In this document: positions 1 to 8,839 of the stretch, piece by piece
Layout: every line of letters starts with the position of its first letter
Position numbering within the stretch: the stretch's first letter is position 1
NCBI RefSeq assembly: GCF_005490985.1
Contig: NZ_CP027869.1
Location: 2,666,001-2,730,000 of the forward strand
Length of the DNA: 64,000 bases
Source: Curtobacterium sp. SGAir0471
GTDB lineage: Bacteria; Actinomycetota; Actinomycetes; Actinomycetales; Microbacteriaceae
Reading direction: 5' to 3'
The notes under the pieces: model-generated
What the model was told of the DNA's origin: nothing
What the model saw: the letters and a program-made list of their open reading frames with translations, nothing else
Databases searched by the model: none
Made by a program: the position numbers and the translations under genes

Positions 1-15
1 CGTAGTCGCGACCCG

Positions 16-67
16 GGGACGGACTGGAGGCACGGTGCCGGCTGGCACCGTGCCTCCAGTCCGTCCC
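16..67. repeat. Intergenic long palindrome, copy 1 (likely terminator)
   Basis: A perfect 24-bp inverted repeat (16-39 with 44-67) closes on a 4-nt loop. Its core is GGAGGCACGGTGCC. It lies just beyond the 3' end of the penicillin-binding protein gene on the minus strand, so it probably works as a terminator, although no T-tract follows. It belongs to a family of related palindromes found in eight other places here. Confidence 0.8.
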
Positions 68-80
68 GGGTCAGGTCGGA

Positions 81-2141
81 TCAGCCGACGGGCAGCGCCG
101 CGTTCACCGCCGTCTGCGCCTGCCGCCACACGTCCGCCCGCGATCCGGCGTAGGTCCCGCCCTGGCCGCTCCCGACGTACCGCAGGTTCGTCTTCCCGCC
201 GTCGGTGTTGCCCTGCCAGTACGCCGTCACCGCACGGGAGGTCCCGCCGACGAGCCAGATCTGGTCCGCCGCGTCCGTGGTCCCGGTCTTGCCGAACAGC
301 GTCGCCCCGTCGCGCGTCTGCCCGCCGGACGCCGTGCCGCCGCGGAACGCGCCCTGCATCACCGCGAAGGCCTGCGCCGCGACCGCGGGCGACACCGCCT
401 GCGTGCAGGACCGCGGCTGCCCACCGAGCGCCGTACCGTCCGGGCCCGTGACCTGGTCGACGACGACGGGTGAGCAGTACACGCCGCCGTTCGCGATCCC
501 GGCGTACGCGGCCGCCATCGTCAGCGGCGCGATGCTCGTCGTCCCGAGGATCGCCGCCGGGTTCGCGGGGAGCTCGCCGCCGGTCGCCGGGTGCACACCC
601 AGTCGTGCGGCGGTGTCTCGGATGTCGCAGAGGTCGAGGCGCGAAGCCATGTCCGCGTACGCCGCGTTCACCGATTGCGCCGTCGCCGCGCGGACGGAGT
701 ACGGCCCGGTCTGCCCCGGCGAGTCGTTCTTCGGGTCGTACGGGGTGTCCAACGTGATCCGCTGCCCGCACTGCGTCCACGTGCTCCGGGCCTTCCGCGT
801 CCCGTCCACGACGATGTCGGGGCTCCTGCCGGACTCGAGCCACTGCAGCAGCGTGAACATCTTGTAGGTCGATCCGACCTGGAAGCCCTTCGAGCCGCCG
901 TTCGACTCGTCGGTGGCGTAGTTGAGCGAGGTCGCCGTCGCCGGGGCGTCCGCGGAGCGGTCGAAGTCCTTGTTCTGCGCCATGGTCAGCACGCGGCCGG
1001 TCCCCGCTTCGACGGTGTCCAGCGTGGCGCCGAGGGCCAGGCGGCTCTCGGTCGCGGGGTCGTGCCGGGCGAGCAGGTCCTTCTGCTGCGTGTTGAGGTC
1101 GAGGTCGAGCGTGGTCTGCACGCGGTACCCGCCCGTGCGCCAGGCGGCGGCGCGTGCGGTGGGGTCGGCACCGAGCTGCGGCAGGCTCTGCGCCACCTGC
1201 TCGGCGTAGGCGCAGAAGAACTCCGCGCCACGCACCGCCGACTCGCACCCCTGCTGCGGAGCCGTGAGGCGGACGTAGTCGCCAGGGCGCGACGCGAGCG
1301 CCGTGGCGAGGTCCGCGTCGCTCAGGTGCCCCTGGTCGTGCATCGAGCGGAGGATGACGTCCCGCCGGGCCTGGTTGTCGGCGTGGTGCTCGGGTGTCGA
1401 CAGGTCGCGGCGCTCCGGCCACTGCACGATGGCGATGAGCGACGCGGCCTCGGCCGGGGTCAGGTCGGCGGCGTCCTTGCCGTAGTACCGCTGCGCGGCC
1501 GCCTGCACGCCGTAGGTCTGGTCGCCGAAGTAGGCGATGTTCAGGTAGGCGGCGAGGATCTCGTCCTTCGAGTACTCCTTCGCGAGTCCGATCGCCAGCT
1601 TCACCTCGGCGAGCTTCCGCTGCGGCGTCTTCGCGATCGCGTCGCGGTAGGCGGCGTCGCGCTCCTCGGCGGTGGGGAGCTCGCTCGCCTGCTGGATCTT
1701 GATGTTCCGCACGAGCTGCATCGTGATGGTCGACCCACCGGACCCACCGTGTCCGCCGGACGCGACGACGCTCGCGACCGACCGCACCAAGCTGGTCGGG
1801 TCGACGCCACCGGTCTCGCGGAAGCGCTTGTCCTCGCCGTCGATCGCGGCGTGCTCGAGGGTGTCGCTGATCTGGTCGAGCGACAGCTCCTGCCGGTTCT
1901 GGTCCCACACGTCGACCAGGTGCACGGGCTGTCCGCCCTGGTACGCCCAGATCTCGTTGCGCTCGGGCAGGTCACCGATCTCGATGTACTCCGGCATCGA
2001 GTCGAACAGGTCGATCGCCGAGGTCGTCCCCACCCCGGCAACCGCGAGCACCGGCGTCACGCCGACCCCGACCAGCAGCCCCGCCAGCACGCTGCCGCCG
2101 ACGAAGCCCAGGGCCGCCCCGGTCGCACGTCGCATCGTCAT
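81..2141 (-). CDS. Class A penicillin-binding protein (transglycosylase/transpeptidase)
   Basis: A 686-residue bifunctional peptidoglycan synthase that polymerises lipid II and cross-links stem peptides outside the membrane. An N-terminal hydrophobic segment (about residues 8-38) anchors it. The glycosyltransferase-51 domain shows EDKRF at 103-107 with the likely catalytic Glu103, and GGSTITMQLVRN at 135-146. The transpeptidase domain has the three expected motifs: STYK at 424-427 with nucleophile Ser424, SVN at 490-492 and KTGT at 618-621. The length is usual for the family. The ATG is preceded by GAGGGGGA at good spacing. It lies 213 bp downstream of a beta-lactamase on the same strand. Function is clear from motifs; which class A PBP it replaces is not. 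Confidence 0.95.
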   Translation of the reverse strand: MTMRRATGAALGFVGGSVLAGLLVGVGVTPVLAVAGVGTTSAIDLFDSMPEYIEIGDLPERNEIWAYQGGQPVHLVDVWDQNRQELSLDQISDTLEHAAIDGEDKRFRETGGVDPTSLVRSVASVVASGGHGGSGGSTITMQLVRNIKIQQASELPTAEERDAAYRDAIAKTPQRKLAEVKLAIGLAKEYSKDEILAAYLNIAYFGDQTYGVQAAAQRYYGKDAADLTPAEAASLIAIVQWPERRDLSTPEHHADNQARRDVILRSMHDQGHLSDADLATALASRPGDYVRLTAPQQGCESAVRGAEFFCAYAEQVAQSLPQLGADPTARAAAWRTGGYRVQTTLDLDLNTQQKDLLARHDPATESRLALGATLDTVEAGTGRVLTMAQNKDFDRSADAPATATSLNYATDESNGGSKGFQVGSTYKMFTLLQWLESGRSPDIVVDGTRKARSTWTQCGQRITLDTPYDPKNDSPGQTGPYSVRAATAQSVNAAYADMASRLDLCDIRDTAARLGVHPATGGELPANPAAILGTTSIAPLTMAAAYAGIANGGVYCSPVVVDQVTGPDGTALGGQPRSCTQAVSPAVAAQAFAVMQGAFRGGTASGGQTRDGATLFGKTGTTDAADQIWLVGGTSRAVTAYWQGNTDGGKTNLRYVGSGQGGTYAGSRADVWRQAQTAVNAALPVG

Positions 2142-2296
2142 GTCTCCCCCTCGTGGTCCCGCCGCCGTCGTCCGGAGGCGTCGCGTGACCCTCCCAGCGC
2201 TGGTCGGGCGTCCACCCGGCGTTCCCCGGGGAGAACCGGCACGAGGGCTGGGAAAGGACCGAGTCGGTACGGATCGTTACCGGAGGGGCACCCGCC

Positions 2297-2334
2297 GTCA
2301 CCGTCCCGTGACCCCGCCGTGACCGGGTCGTGAC
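2297..2334. promoter_or_regulatory. Four GTNAC half-sites at exact 11-bp spacing
   Basis: GTCAC at 2297, then GTGAC at 2308, 2319 and 2330, each with a 6-nt spacer. Eleven-bp direct repeats of GTNAC type are the known layout of OmpR-family sites (MtrA, GlnR, PhoP) in actinobacteria. They lie between the beta-lactamase stop and the penicillin-binding protein start, so a cell-wall role through MtrA is plausible. Only the repeat itself is seen. Confidence 0.4.
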
Positions 2335-2354
2335 CGCAGGGTCGCGCGGACGCC

Positions 2355-3329
2355 TCAGCGCGATGCGGCGTCGATCGACTGCACCGCCACCCGCGTCGCC
2401 GCGGCCACCAGCGCGTCCGAGGACTCGTCGTCCGCACCGGCACCGTCCCGCGTGGTGAACACGACGAGCACGATCGGGTCCCGCCCCGGAGGCTCCACCA
2501 CGGCGATGTCGTTCCGCACCCCGTACGACGCCGTCCCGGTCTTGTCCGCCACCGACCAACCGTCCGGCACGCCGGCGCGGATCGTGCCGTCGCCGGTGGT
2601 GGTGCCCGCCATCGCGGACCGCAGCAGCGCCCGGTCGTCGGGGTCGAGGGCGTCGCCGAGCAGGACCGCACGCAGGTCGGTGGCCGACTGCGCCGGGGTC
2701 GTCGTGTCCCGCGGGTCGCCGGGGACCGCCGTGTTCAGGTCGGGTTCGACGCGGTCCACCCGGGTCACGTCGTCCCCGATCCCGCGCAGGAACCGGGACA
2801 CCCCGCCGACACCGCCGAGCCGCTCCACGAGCAGGTTCGCGGCGGTGTTGTCGCTCTGCCGGAGGGCCGCGTCCACCAGCGCGCGGACCGTCATGCCCTC
2901 GTCGACGTGCAGGCTCGTCACCGGGGCGTAGGAGAGCAGGTCGCTCCGGTCGTAGTGCACGACGTCGTCCAGGTCGTCGGCGCTCGACGCATCGAGGACC
3001 GCCGCCGCGATGAACGCCTTGTTCGTCGACGCGAACGCGAACCGCTCGTCGGCGCGGTAGCCGAGGCTGCTGCCGTCCGCCGTGTTGATCGCGACGACGC
3101 CGACCCGCGCGCCGTACTGCTCCTCGAGCGCGGCGAACGCCCGGGAGGTGGCAGCGTCCGCCGTCCGCTGCGGCGTCGCTGTCGACGTCGGGACTGTGGT
3201 CGTGCTCGCCGTCGTGCCCCCGCCCGCGGCGGGGCCGGCACCGCTGCCGCTGCACCCCGTGAGCGTCAGCGCGGCGACCGCCGCGATCGTGGCCAGGGTC
3301 GTCCTCGTCGTCCGCACGCGGACGAGCAT
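2355..3329 (-). CDS. Class A beta-lactamase, lipoprotein
   Basis: A 324-residue serine beta-lactamase-family protein exported as a lipoprotein: a hydrophobic signal ends in lipobox LTGC with Cys26, followed by a Thr/Gly/Ala-rich linker. All class A motifs are present: STNK at 101-104 (nucleophile Ser101), SDN at 159-161, EPDLN at 195-199 (general base Glu195) and KTG at 263-265. The molecule would be held on the outer face of the membrane, next to the penicillin-binding protein encoded downstream. Substrate range cannot be read from sequence. A role in wall turnover rather than drug resistance is possible in an environmental actinobacterium. Confidence 0.9.
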   Translation of the reverse strand: MLVRVRTTRTTLATIAAVAALTLTGCSGSGAGPAAGGGTTASTTTVPTSTATPQRTADAATSRAFAALEEQYGARVGVVAINTADGSSLGYRADERFAFASTNKAFIAAAVLDASSADDLDDVVHYDRSDLLSYAPVTSLHVDEGMTVRALVDAALRQSDNTAANLLVERLGGVGGVSRFLRGIGDDVTRVDRVEPDLNTAVPGDPRDTTTPAQSATDLRAVLLGDALDPDDRALLRSAMAGTTTGDGTIRAGVPDGWSVADKTGTASYGVRNDIAVVEPPGRDPIVLVVFTTRDGAGADDESSDALVAAATRVAVQSIDAASR

Positions 3330-3374
3330 GCCGGGTCCGCCCGCGACCCACCTGGACGACGCGGACCCGAACGA

Positions 3375-3470
3375 ACGGACGGGAGGCGCGGGTCGGCGCC
3401 GCCACGCGCCTCCAGTCCGTCACGTCCGGACGCGCGGTGCGGCGTACCGTCGCCACGCGCCTCCCGTCCG
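3375..3470. repeat. Intergenic long palindrome, copy 2, with an extra right arm
   Basis: Left arm ACGGACGGGAGGCGCG (3375-3390) pairs with 3405-3420. A second right arm, CGCGCCTCCCGTCC, follows at 3456-3469 and pairs even better with the left arm. It lies between the mannitol-dehydrogenase-like gene 3' end and the beta-lactamase start, both on the minus strand, so termination of the former is likely. It looks like a partly duplicated copy of the family element. Confidence 0.7.
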
Positions 3471-3499
3471 CTGGTCGGTCCGTCGGGACCGGTGGTCCG

Positions 3500-4981
3500 T
3501 CAGGACCGCGACAGGCGGGTGACCGTTGCGTGCGCACCCTCGTCGAGCAGCCCGTCGAGCGCGTCGCGGTACGCCGCGACGAACCGCTCGTCGTCGACCA
3601 GCTCGCCGAACACCTGCCGGTCCCGCAGGAAGGCGAGCCGGTCCTCGCGCTGCTGCTGTGCGACGGCGGTCAGCCGCTCGGCGAGGCGATCGACGACCTG
3701 GATCGGCTGCCCGTCCTCGTCGGTGCCCTCGGCGTACCGCGCCCACGAGGCGACGATGCCGGCCGACAGGGTGACCGGCCCGCCCGACGCCAGGTTCGCG
3801 CGGACGACCGGCAGCAGCCACTTCGGGATGCGGTCGCTCGACTCGGCGCACAGCCGGGCGAGGGTGTCGCGGACCTCGGGGTTCCGGAACCGCTCGATCA
3901 GGGTGCTCTTGTAGTCCTCGAGGTCGATGCCCGGTACGGCGTGGAGCGTGGGGGTCGCCTCCTCGTCCATGTAGCGGCGGAGGAAGGTCGCGATCGCCTC
4001 GTCCTGCGTGGCCTCGTGCGCGTACCGGTACCCGGACAGGTACCCGAAGTAGCAGAGCCCCTGGTGGCTGGCGTTGAGCAGTCGGAGCTTCATGAGCTCG
4101 TACGGTTCGACGTCCTCGACGAGCTGGACGTCGGCGTCCTCGTACCGGGGACGGCCTGCGGGGTGGTCGTCCTCGAGCACCCACTGGAAGAAGGGCTCGG
4201 CGACGACCGGCCAGGCGTCCTCGATGCCGAGCTCGTCACGGACCCACGCCCGGTCCTCGTCGGTCGTGACCGGCGTGATCCGGTCGACCATCGAGTTCGG
4301 GAAGGACACCTGCTCGTCCATCCAGTCCGCGAACGCCGGGTCCTGCAGTCGCGCGTAGCTCGTGAACATCTGCCGGGCGACGTGCCCGTTGCCCTGGATG
4401 TTGTCGCACGACATCACCGTGAACGGCTCGAGACCGCGGTCACGACGACGGCGGAGTGCCTCGACCACCAGGCCGAACACCGTCCGCGGCGGAGCGTCCC
4501 CGCGGAGGTCCGCCGCGACGCCGGGCTCGTCCGTGACGAACTCCCCCGTGACGTGGTCGAAGTTGTAGCCGCCCTCGGTGATGGTGAGGCTGACGATCCT
4601 CGTGTCCGGGTGCGCCATCTTCTCGACGACGGCGTCCGGATCATCGACGGCGAGCAGGTACTCGACGATGCTGCCGACGACGCGGGACTCACGCGTGCCG
4701 TCCGGGTGCTTGAGCACGAGCGTGTACAGGCCGCCCTGCTCGTCCATCGCTGCGGCCATCCGGCGGTCCTGCTCGAGGACACCGACGCCGCAGATGCCGT
4801 ACTCGCGCCCCTCGCCCCGTTGCAGGAGTCGGTCGAGCACCATCGCCTGGTGGGCGCGGTGGAAGCCGCCGACGCCGAAGTGCACGATGCCGGTGGTGAT
4901 GCCGTCGCGGTCGTAGGTGGGGACCGCAACGCCGCTCGCGGCGATCTGGTCGAGGGTCTCCGGGCTCAGGCGGACGGGCAT
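3500..4981 (-). CDS. Mannitol 2-dehydrogenase-type polyol dehydrogenase
   Basis: A 493-residue cytosolic long-chain dehydrogenase, the same length as the well-studied Pseudomonas fluorescens mannitol 2-dehydrogenase. The N-terminal nucleotide fold has GVGGFHRAH at 36-44, and SCDNIQGNG at 191-199 is typical. The catalytic pattern KLRLLNASH gives Lys298, Asn303 and His306, matching Lys/Asn/His of the family at nearly the same positions. The likely reaction is NAD-dependent interconversion of D-mannitol and D-fructose. Related D-arabinitol dehydrogenases or uronate reductases share the fold, so the exact polyol is uncertain. It is monocistronic, with a divergent TetR gene upstream. Confidence 0.85.
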   Translation of the reverse strand: MPVRLSPETLDQIAASGVAVPTYDRDGITTGIVHFGVGGFHRAHQAMVLDRLLQRGEGREYGICGVGVLEQDRRMAAAMDEQGGLYTLVLKHPDGTRESRVVGSIVEYLLAVDDPDAVVEKMAHPDTRIVSLTITEGGYNFDHVTGEFVTDEPGVAADLRGDAPPRTVFGLVVEALRRRRDRGLEPFTVMSCDNIQGNGHVARQMFTSYARLQDPAFADWMDEQVSFPNSMVDRITPVTTDEDRAWVRDELGIEDAWPVVAEPFFQWVLEDDHPAGRPRYEDADVQLVEDVEPYELMKLRLLNASHQGLCYFGYLSGYRYAHEATQDEAIATFLRRYMDEEATPTLHAVPGIDLEDYKSTLIERFRNPEVRDTLARLCAESSDRIPKWLLPVVRANLASGGPVTLSAGIVASWARYAEGTDEDGQPIQVVDRLAERLTAVAQQQREDRLAFLRDRQVFGELVDDERFVAAYRDALDGLLDEGAHATVTRLSRS

Positions 4982-5137
4982 GGGTACTCCTTCGTACGGC
5001 GGTCGCGAGCATCCAGTCTGTCAGCCCGGACGGGTGTGCGGAACCGGTGTGCAGAACCGGTGTTCCGGGTCGGCACCCAGCGTCGCCTCCGTGAGCGGGG
5101 GACGAACCTGAGGGGTCACTCCGAGAAGCTGCACCGA

Positions 5138-5151
5138 GTGCATCGATGCAC
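5138..5151. promoter_or_regulatory. 14-bp palindrome GTGCATCGATGCAC, candidate TetR operator
   Basis: A perfect palindrome directly upstream of a -10-like TAGTGT (5153-5158) that ends 8 nt before the GTG chosen as the TetR start. A repressor bound here would block RNA polymerase, which fits autoregulation of the TetR/MMPL pair. An alternative ATG at 5146 lies inside the palindrome, which argues against that start. Confidence 0.55.
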
Positions 5152-5166
5152 CTAGTGTTGTCAGAC

Positions 5167-5802
5167 GTGACCACCACCGACCGTCGTGCCGCCCTCAAGG
5201 CGAAGCACCGCGCCGCGATCCTGCAGGCGGCGCGCGACCTCGTCGACGAGCGCGGCGGACGCGGGTTCAGCGTCGACGACCTGGCGTCCCGGGCCGACAT
5301 CGCGCGGCGCACGGTCTTCAACCACTTCGCCTCGCTCGACGAGGTCCTGCTCGCGGTGTGCGAGCAGGAGCTGTCGGTGATCATCGACCGGTTCCTCGCC
5401 GACATGGCCCGGACGCCGGTCGGCGACGGGAGCAGGGCGTCGATGTTCGAGGAGCTCGAGTCCGCCGCGCGCGGCGCCGACCTCGCCCCGGCGATCTCCG
5501 GCATGTACCGGATCATCGGCGAGCCGGGGAAGGAGGACCCGAAGGCGGCGGTCCTCACCCAGACCGCGTTCTCGCGGGTCACCGACCGACTCCGTGACGA
5601 GGTCGCCCGGCGGCACCCGGGCGCCGACCCGCTCGACACCGCGCTGCTCGTCGACTCGCTCATGAGCGGCATCGTCGTCATCGCCGACCACTGGCTCACC
5701 CACGACGGTCCCGACCTCACCCCGGTGTCACTGACCGCCTGGGACACCCTGCTGAGCAGACTCGTGCACAGCGTCCGCTCCGGCTACATGCCGGCCTCCT
5801 GA
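5167..5802 (+). CDS. TetR-family transcriptional regulator
   Basis: A 211-residue repressor-like protein. The N-terminal TetR DNA-binding domain is clear: a helix around AAILQAARDLV, then SVDDLASRADIARRTVFNHF as the helix-turn-helix, followed by a helical ligand domain. I chose GTG at 5167 because it lies 8 nt after TAGTGT, a leaderless arrangement seen elsewhere in the window; the upstream ATG falls in the probable operator. The MMPL exporter gene starts 72 nt downstream on the same strand with its own ribosome site, so the pair is probably one transcript. The inducing ligand is unknown; it is likely a lipophilic compound exported by the partner. Confidence 0.88.
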   Translation: MTTTDRRAALKAKHRAAILQAARDLVDERGGRGFSVDDLASRADIARRTVFNHFASLDEVLLAVCEQELSVIIDRFLADMARTPVGDGSRASMFEELESAARGADLAPAISGMYRIIGEPGKEDPKAAVLTQTAFSRVTDRLRDEVARRHPGADPLDTALLVDSLMSGIVVIADHWLTHDGPDLTPVSLTAWDTLLSRLVHSVRSGYMPAS

Positions 5803-5874
5803 CCACTCCCCCCGGGGTCCACCGGCGCACCCCGCACCACCACAGCACCTGACACGAAAGGACGGGGCAACCGC

Positions 5875-8571
5875 ATGGCCGGTCTCCTCTACCGTCTCGG
5901 ACGGTTCTCCGCACGACGCCACTGGCTGGTGATCATCGCGTGGATCGTCATCATGGGCATCGCGGGGCTCACCTACAGCCTGTTCGCGGGCACGATCTCC
6001 TCGTCGATCACGATCCCGAACACCAAGACGAGCCAGGTGCAGGACGAGCTGGCGGACAAGTTCCCGTCGGCGAACGGCGGCAACGGCACGCTCGTGTTCG
6101 AGACGACCGACGGGAAGGCGTTCACGGCGGCGCAGAAAGCCGACGTCAAGGACTTCCTCGACGGCATCGCCGACCTCGACGGGGTGAAGGAGGTCCGCGA
6201 CGGCTTCACCACGCAGGACCAGCTCGACGAACAGCGGCAGAAGATCGTCGACGGTCGCCAGCAGATCCAGGACGGTCAGGCGCAGATCGACCAGCAGAAG
6301 GCGCAGCTGGAGTCCGGCAAGCAGCAGATCGAGCAGGCGCAGACGCAGCTCGACCAGCAGAAGGCCCAGGCCGAGGCGCAGGCGCAGGCCGCCGGAGCCG
6401 CCGCTGCGAACAGTGCGGCCGCGCAGGCCGGTCAGCAGCAGCTCGAGCAGGCACAGGCGCAGATCGACGCACAGCAGCAGCAGCTCACCTCGGGTCAGGA
6501 GCAGCTCGAGCAGGCCCAGCAGAAGCTGGACGACCAGGAGCAGCAGCTCGAGCAGGGGTCCGACCTGCTCGACCTGTCGAAGGACATCCGCTTCGTGTCG
6601 TCGAACGGCGAGGCCTCGATCGGCACCGTGCAGTTCACGAAGTCCACGTTCGAGGTGCCGCAGGAGACCAAGCAGGAGATCTCCGACCGCGCCGAGAGCG
6701 CGAAGATCGACGGCGTCGACGTGTACGTCTCGAACGACATCGCCCAGGGCGTCCCCTCGATCCTCGGCCCGGGCGAGATCGTCGGCGTCATCATCGCCGC
6801 GCTCGTGCTCTTCCTGATGCTCCGCACCGTCATCGGCGCCGCGATCCCGCTGCTGTCCGCCGTGCTCGGCGTCGGCGTGGCATCGCTCGCCGCCCTGTCG
6901 TTCTCGAGCCTGGTCGAGTTCATCTCGGTCACGCCGGTGCTGGGGGTGATGCTCGGCCTGGCGGTCGGCATCGACTACTCGCTCTTCATCCTCAACCGCC
7001 ACCGGACCCAGCTCAAGGCCGGCATGGGCGTCCACGAGTCCATCGGTCTCGCGAACGGCACCTCGGGCAACGCCGTGGTCTTCGCGGGCACGACCGTGAT
7101 CGTGGCCCTGCTCGCGCTCAACATCACCGGCATCCCGTTCCTCGGCCTGATGGGCACCGTCGGCGCGGTCGCCGTCCTGTTCGCGATCCTCATCGCAACG
7201 TCGTTCACCCCGGCGCTGCTGTCCCTGCTCGGCATGCGCATCCTGCGGAAGAAGGAGCGGCAGCAGATCGGCCGTACCGGCTCCGTGCAGGTCCCGAACA
7301 AGCCGATGTCGACCTGGCGCGCAGTCGTCACGCTCGTCGCCGGGGTCGCGGTGCTCGGCACGATCGCCCTGCCCGCCACCCAGATGCGCCTCGGCCTCCC
7401 GACCGGCGCGTCCGAGGCGACCGACTCCTCGCAGTACAAGGCGTACAAGGCGCTCGAGGACGAGTTCGGCGCCGGCCAGAACGGCCCGCTGCTCGTCGTG
7501 GCCGACCTGCCGAAGGCGATCGCCAAGGACGACGTCACGGCGACCGAGGTCACCATCGGCCAGGCGCTCGCGAGGAACGACGACGTCGAGGCCGTGCTGC
7601 CGATCGGCGCCTCGTCCGACCGTGACATCATCGCCTTCCAGGTCAAGCCCGCGGGCGGCCCGGACAGCGTCTCGACCGAGACCCTGGTCAAGGACCTGCG
7701 CGAGCAGACCGTGAAGACCGACGACGGCACGGTGACGCTCGGCGTCGCCGGCAACGCGAGCGCGAACATCGACGTGTCGGAGAAGCTCGCGAACGTGCTG
7801 CCGCTCTACCTCGTCGTGGTCGTCGGCCTGTCGCTGATCATCCTCATCGTGGTGTTCCGGTCGTTCCTCGTGCCGATCACCGCGACGGCCGGGTTCATCC
7901 TGTCCGTGCTCGCGTCGTTCGGCGGTCTGACCGCGATCTACCAGTTCGGCTGGCTCGGCTCCGTGTTCGGCGTGCACGACCCCGCACCGATCCTGAGCTT
8001 CCTGCCCATCATCGAGATCGGCATCCTGTTCGGGCTCGCGATGGACTACCAGCTCTTCCTGGTGTCGGGCATGCGCGAGGCCTACGCCCACGGCGCCCCG
8101 GCGAAGGTCGCGGTCCAGCGCGGTCTGCACGCCGGACGCGCGGTGGTCACGGCTGCGGCGATCATCATGATCTCGGTGTTCGCGGGCTTCATCTTCTCGG
8201 AGTCCTCGACCATCAAGCCGATCGGCTTCGGGCTCGCATTCGGTGTCCTCGTCGACGCCTTCGTCGTCCGGATGCTGCTCATCCCGGCGGTCATGCACCT
8301 GCTCGGGAAGAGCGCGTGGTGGATCCCGAAGTGGCTCGACCGGATCCTGCCGGACGTCGATGTCGAGGGCGCCAAGCTCGAGCGCTCGCACCCGGGCGAC
8401 GACCGCGGCCACCGCGGCGCGCACGACGTCGCCGGTGCGGCGGCCGGGGAGCACCGCGGGTCGCACGCCGTCGCCGGTACGGCGGCCGGGGAGCACCGCG
8501 GATCGCACGCCGCGGACGTCGAGCCCGACGCGAACCCGCACGAGGGACACACGCCGACGCACCGCGCGTAG
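5875..8571 (+). CDS. MMPL-family RND transporter with a Gln-rich coiled coil
   Basis: An 898-residue inner-membrane exporter of the MMPL/RND type with two repeats of six membrane segments. The first helix lies at about 17-38, and a large external loop follows. Within that loop, residues about 112-232 form a long Gln-rich coiled coil with repeated QQ-L-QAQ patterns. The second half has the same membrane topology, with GLAMDYQLFLVSG as a family motif in the repeat. The C-terminal tail is His-rich and carries a 14-residue tandem duplication. The RBS is GAAAGGAC. It follows the TetR gene in one unit, so drug or lipid efflux under TetR control is inferred. Confidence 0.92.
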   Translation: MAGLLYRLGRFSARRHWLVIIAWIVIMGIAGLTYSLFAGTISSSITIPNTKTSQVQDELADKFPSANGGNGTLVFETTDGKAFTAAQKADVKDFLDGIADLDGVKEVRDGFTTQDQLDEQRQKIVDGRQQIQDGQAQIDQQKAQLESGKQQIEQAQTQLDQQKAQAEAQAQAAGAAAANSAAAQAGQQQLEQAQAQIDAQQQQLTSGQEQLEQAQQKLDDQEQQLEQGSDLLDLSKDIRFVSSNGEASIGTVQFTKSTFEVPQETKQEISDRAESAKIDGVDVYVSNDIAQGVPSILGPGEIVGVIIAALVLFLMLRTVIGAAIPLLSAVLGVGVASLAALSFSSLVEFISVTPVLGVMLGLAVGIDYSLFILNRHRTQLKAGMGVHESIGLANGTSGNAVVFAGTTVIVALLALNITGIPFLGLMGTVGAVAVLFAILIATSFTPALLSLLGMRILRKKERQQIGRTGSVQVPNKPMSTWRAVVTLVAGVAVLGTIALPATQMRLGLPTGASEATDSSQYKAYKALEDEFGAGQNGPLLVVADLPKAIAKDDVTATEVTIGQALARNDDVEAVLPIGASSDRDIIAFQVKPAGGPDSVSTETLVKDLREQTVKTDDGTVTLGVAGNASANIDVSEKLANVLPLYLVVVVGLSLIILIVVFRSFLVPITATAGFILSVLASFGGLTAIYQFGWLGSVFGVHDPAPILSFLPIIEIGILFGLAMDYQLFLVSGMREAYAHGAPAKVAVQRGLHAGRAVVTAAAIIMISVFAGFIFSESSTIKPIGFGLAFGVLVDAFVVRMLLIPAVMHLLGKSAWWIPKWLDRILPDVDVEGAKLERSHPGDDRGHRGAHDVAGAAAGEHRGSHAVAGTAAGEHRGSHAADVEPDANPHEGHTPTHRA
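8428..8511 (+). repeat. 42-bp tandem duplication inside the MMPL tail
   Basis: Bases 8428-8469 and 8470-8511 are near-identical copies with two differences. Each encodes a 14-residue unit containing AAGEHRGSHA. The duplication is in frame and extends a His-rich cytoplasmic tail. It appears recent. Confidence 0.9.
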
Positions 8572-8590
8572 GCGCCAGCCCCGCAGCACC

Positions 8591-8642
8591 ACCTGGAGGC
8601 CCGGTGCCGGTCCACGAGACCGGCACCGGGCCTCCCGTCCGT
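8591..8642. repeat. Intergenic long palindrome, copy 3 (terminator of MMPL gene)
   Basis: A 17-bp perfect stem pairs GGAGGCCCGGTGCCGGT (8595-8611) with 8619-8635 around a 7-nt loop, with partial pairing beyond. It begins 19 nt after the MMPL stop codon and probably ends that transcript. Confidence 0.8.
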
Positions 8643-8666
8643 GTCCCGCGCGATCGGGCGGAGGCG

Positions 8667-8769
8667 GTGGGAACGGGCGTACCTGGTGGGAGCGGGCGTA
8701 CCTGGTGGAAGCGGGCGTACCTGGTGGGAGCGGGCGTACCTGGTCGTCCCGAACGACCAGGTACGCCCG
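8667..8769. repeat. 19-bp tandem array ending in a 17-bp hairpin
   Basis: Four head-to-tail 19-bp units of type GTGGGAGCGGGCGTACCTG occupy 8667-8685, 8686-8704, 8705-8723 and 8724-8742. The last unit then pairs with an inverted copy: 8731-8747 with 8753-8769, a 17-bp perfect stem on a 5-nt loop. There are no variable spacers, so this is not CRISPR. It lies between a terminator-like palindrome and the OhrR gene. Confidence 0.85.
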
Positions 8770-8839
8770 GTCCCGCTTTCCATCACAGGCGTCATGGGAA
8801 AGAACGGGCACGATGCGGCGCCCCGGGACCTCCCGTCCG

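Noticed and set aside
8667..8769. CRISPR array
   Set aside because: The 19-bp units abut without spacers and no cas gene is present.
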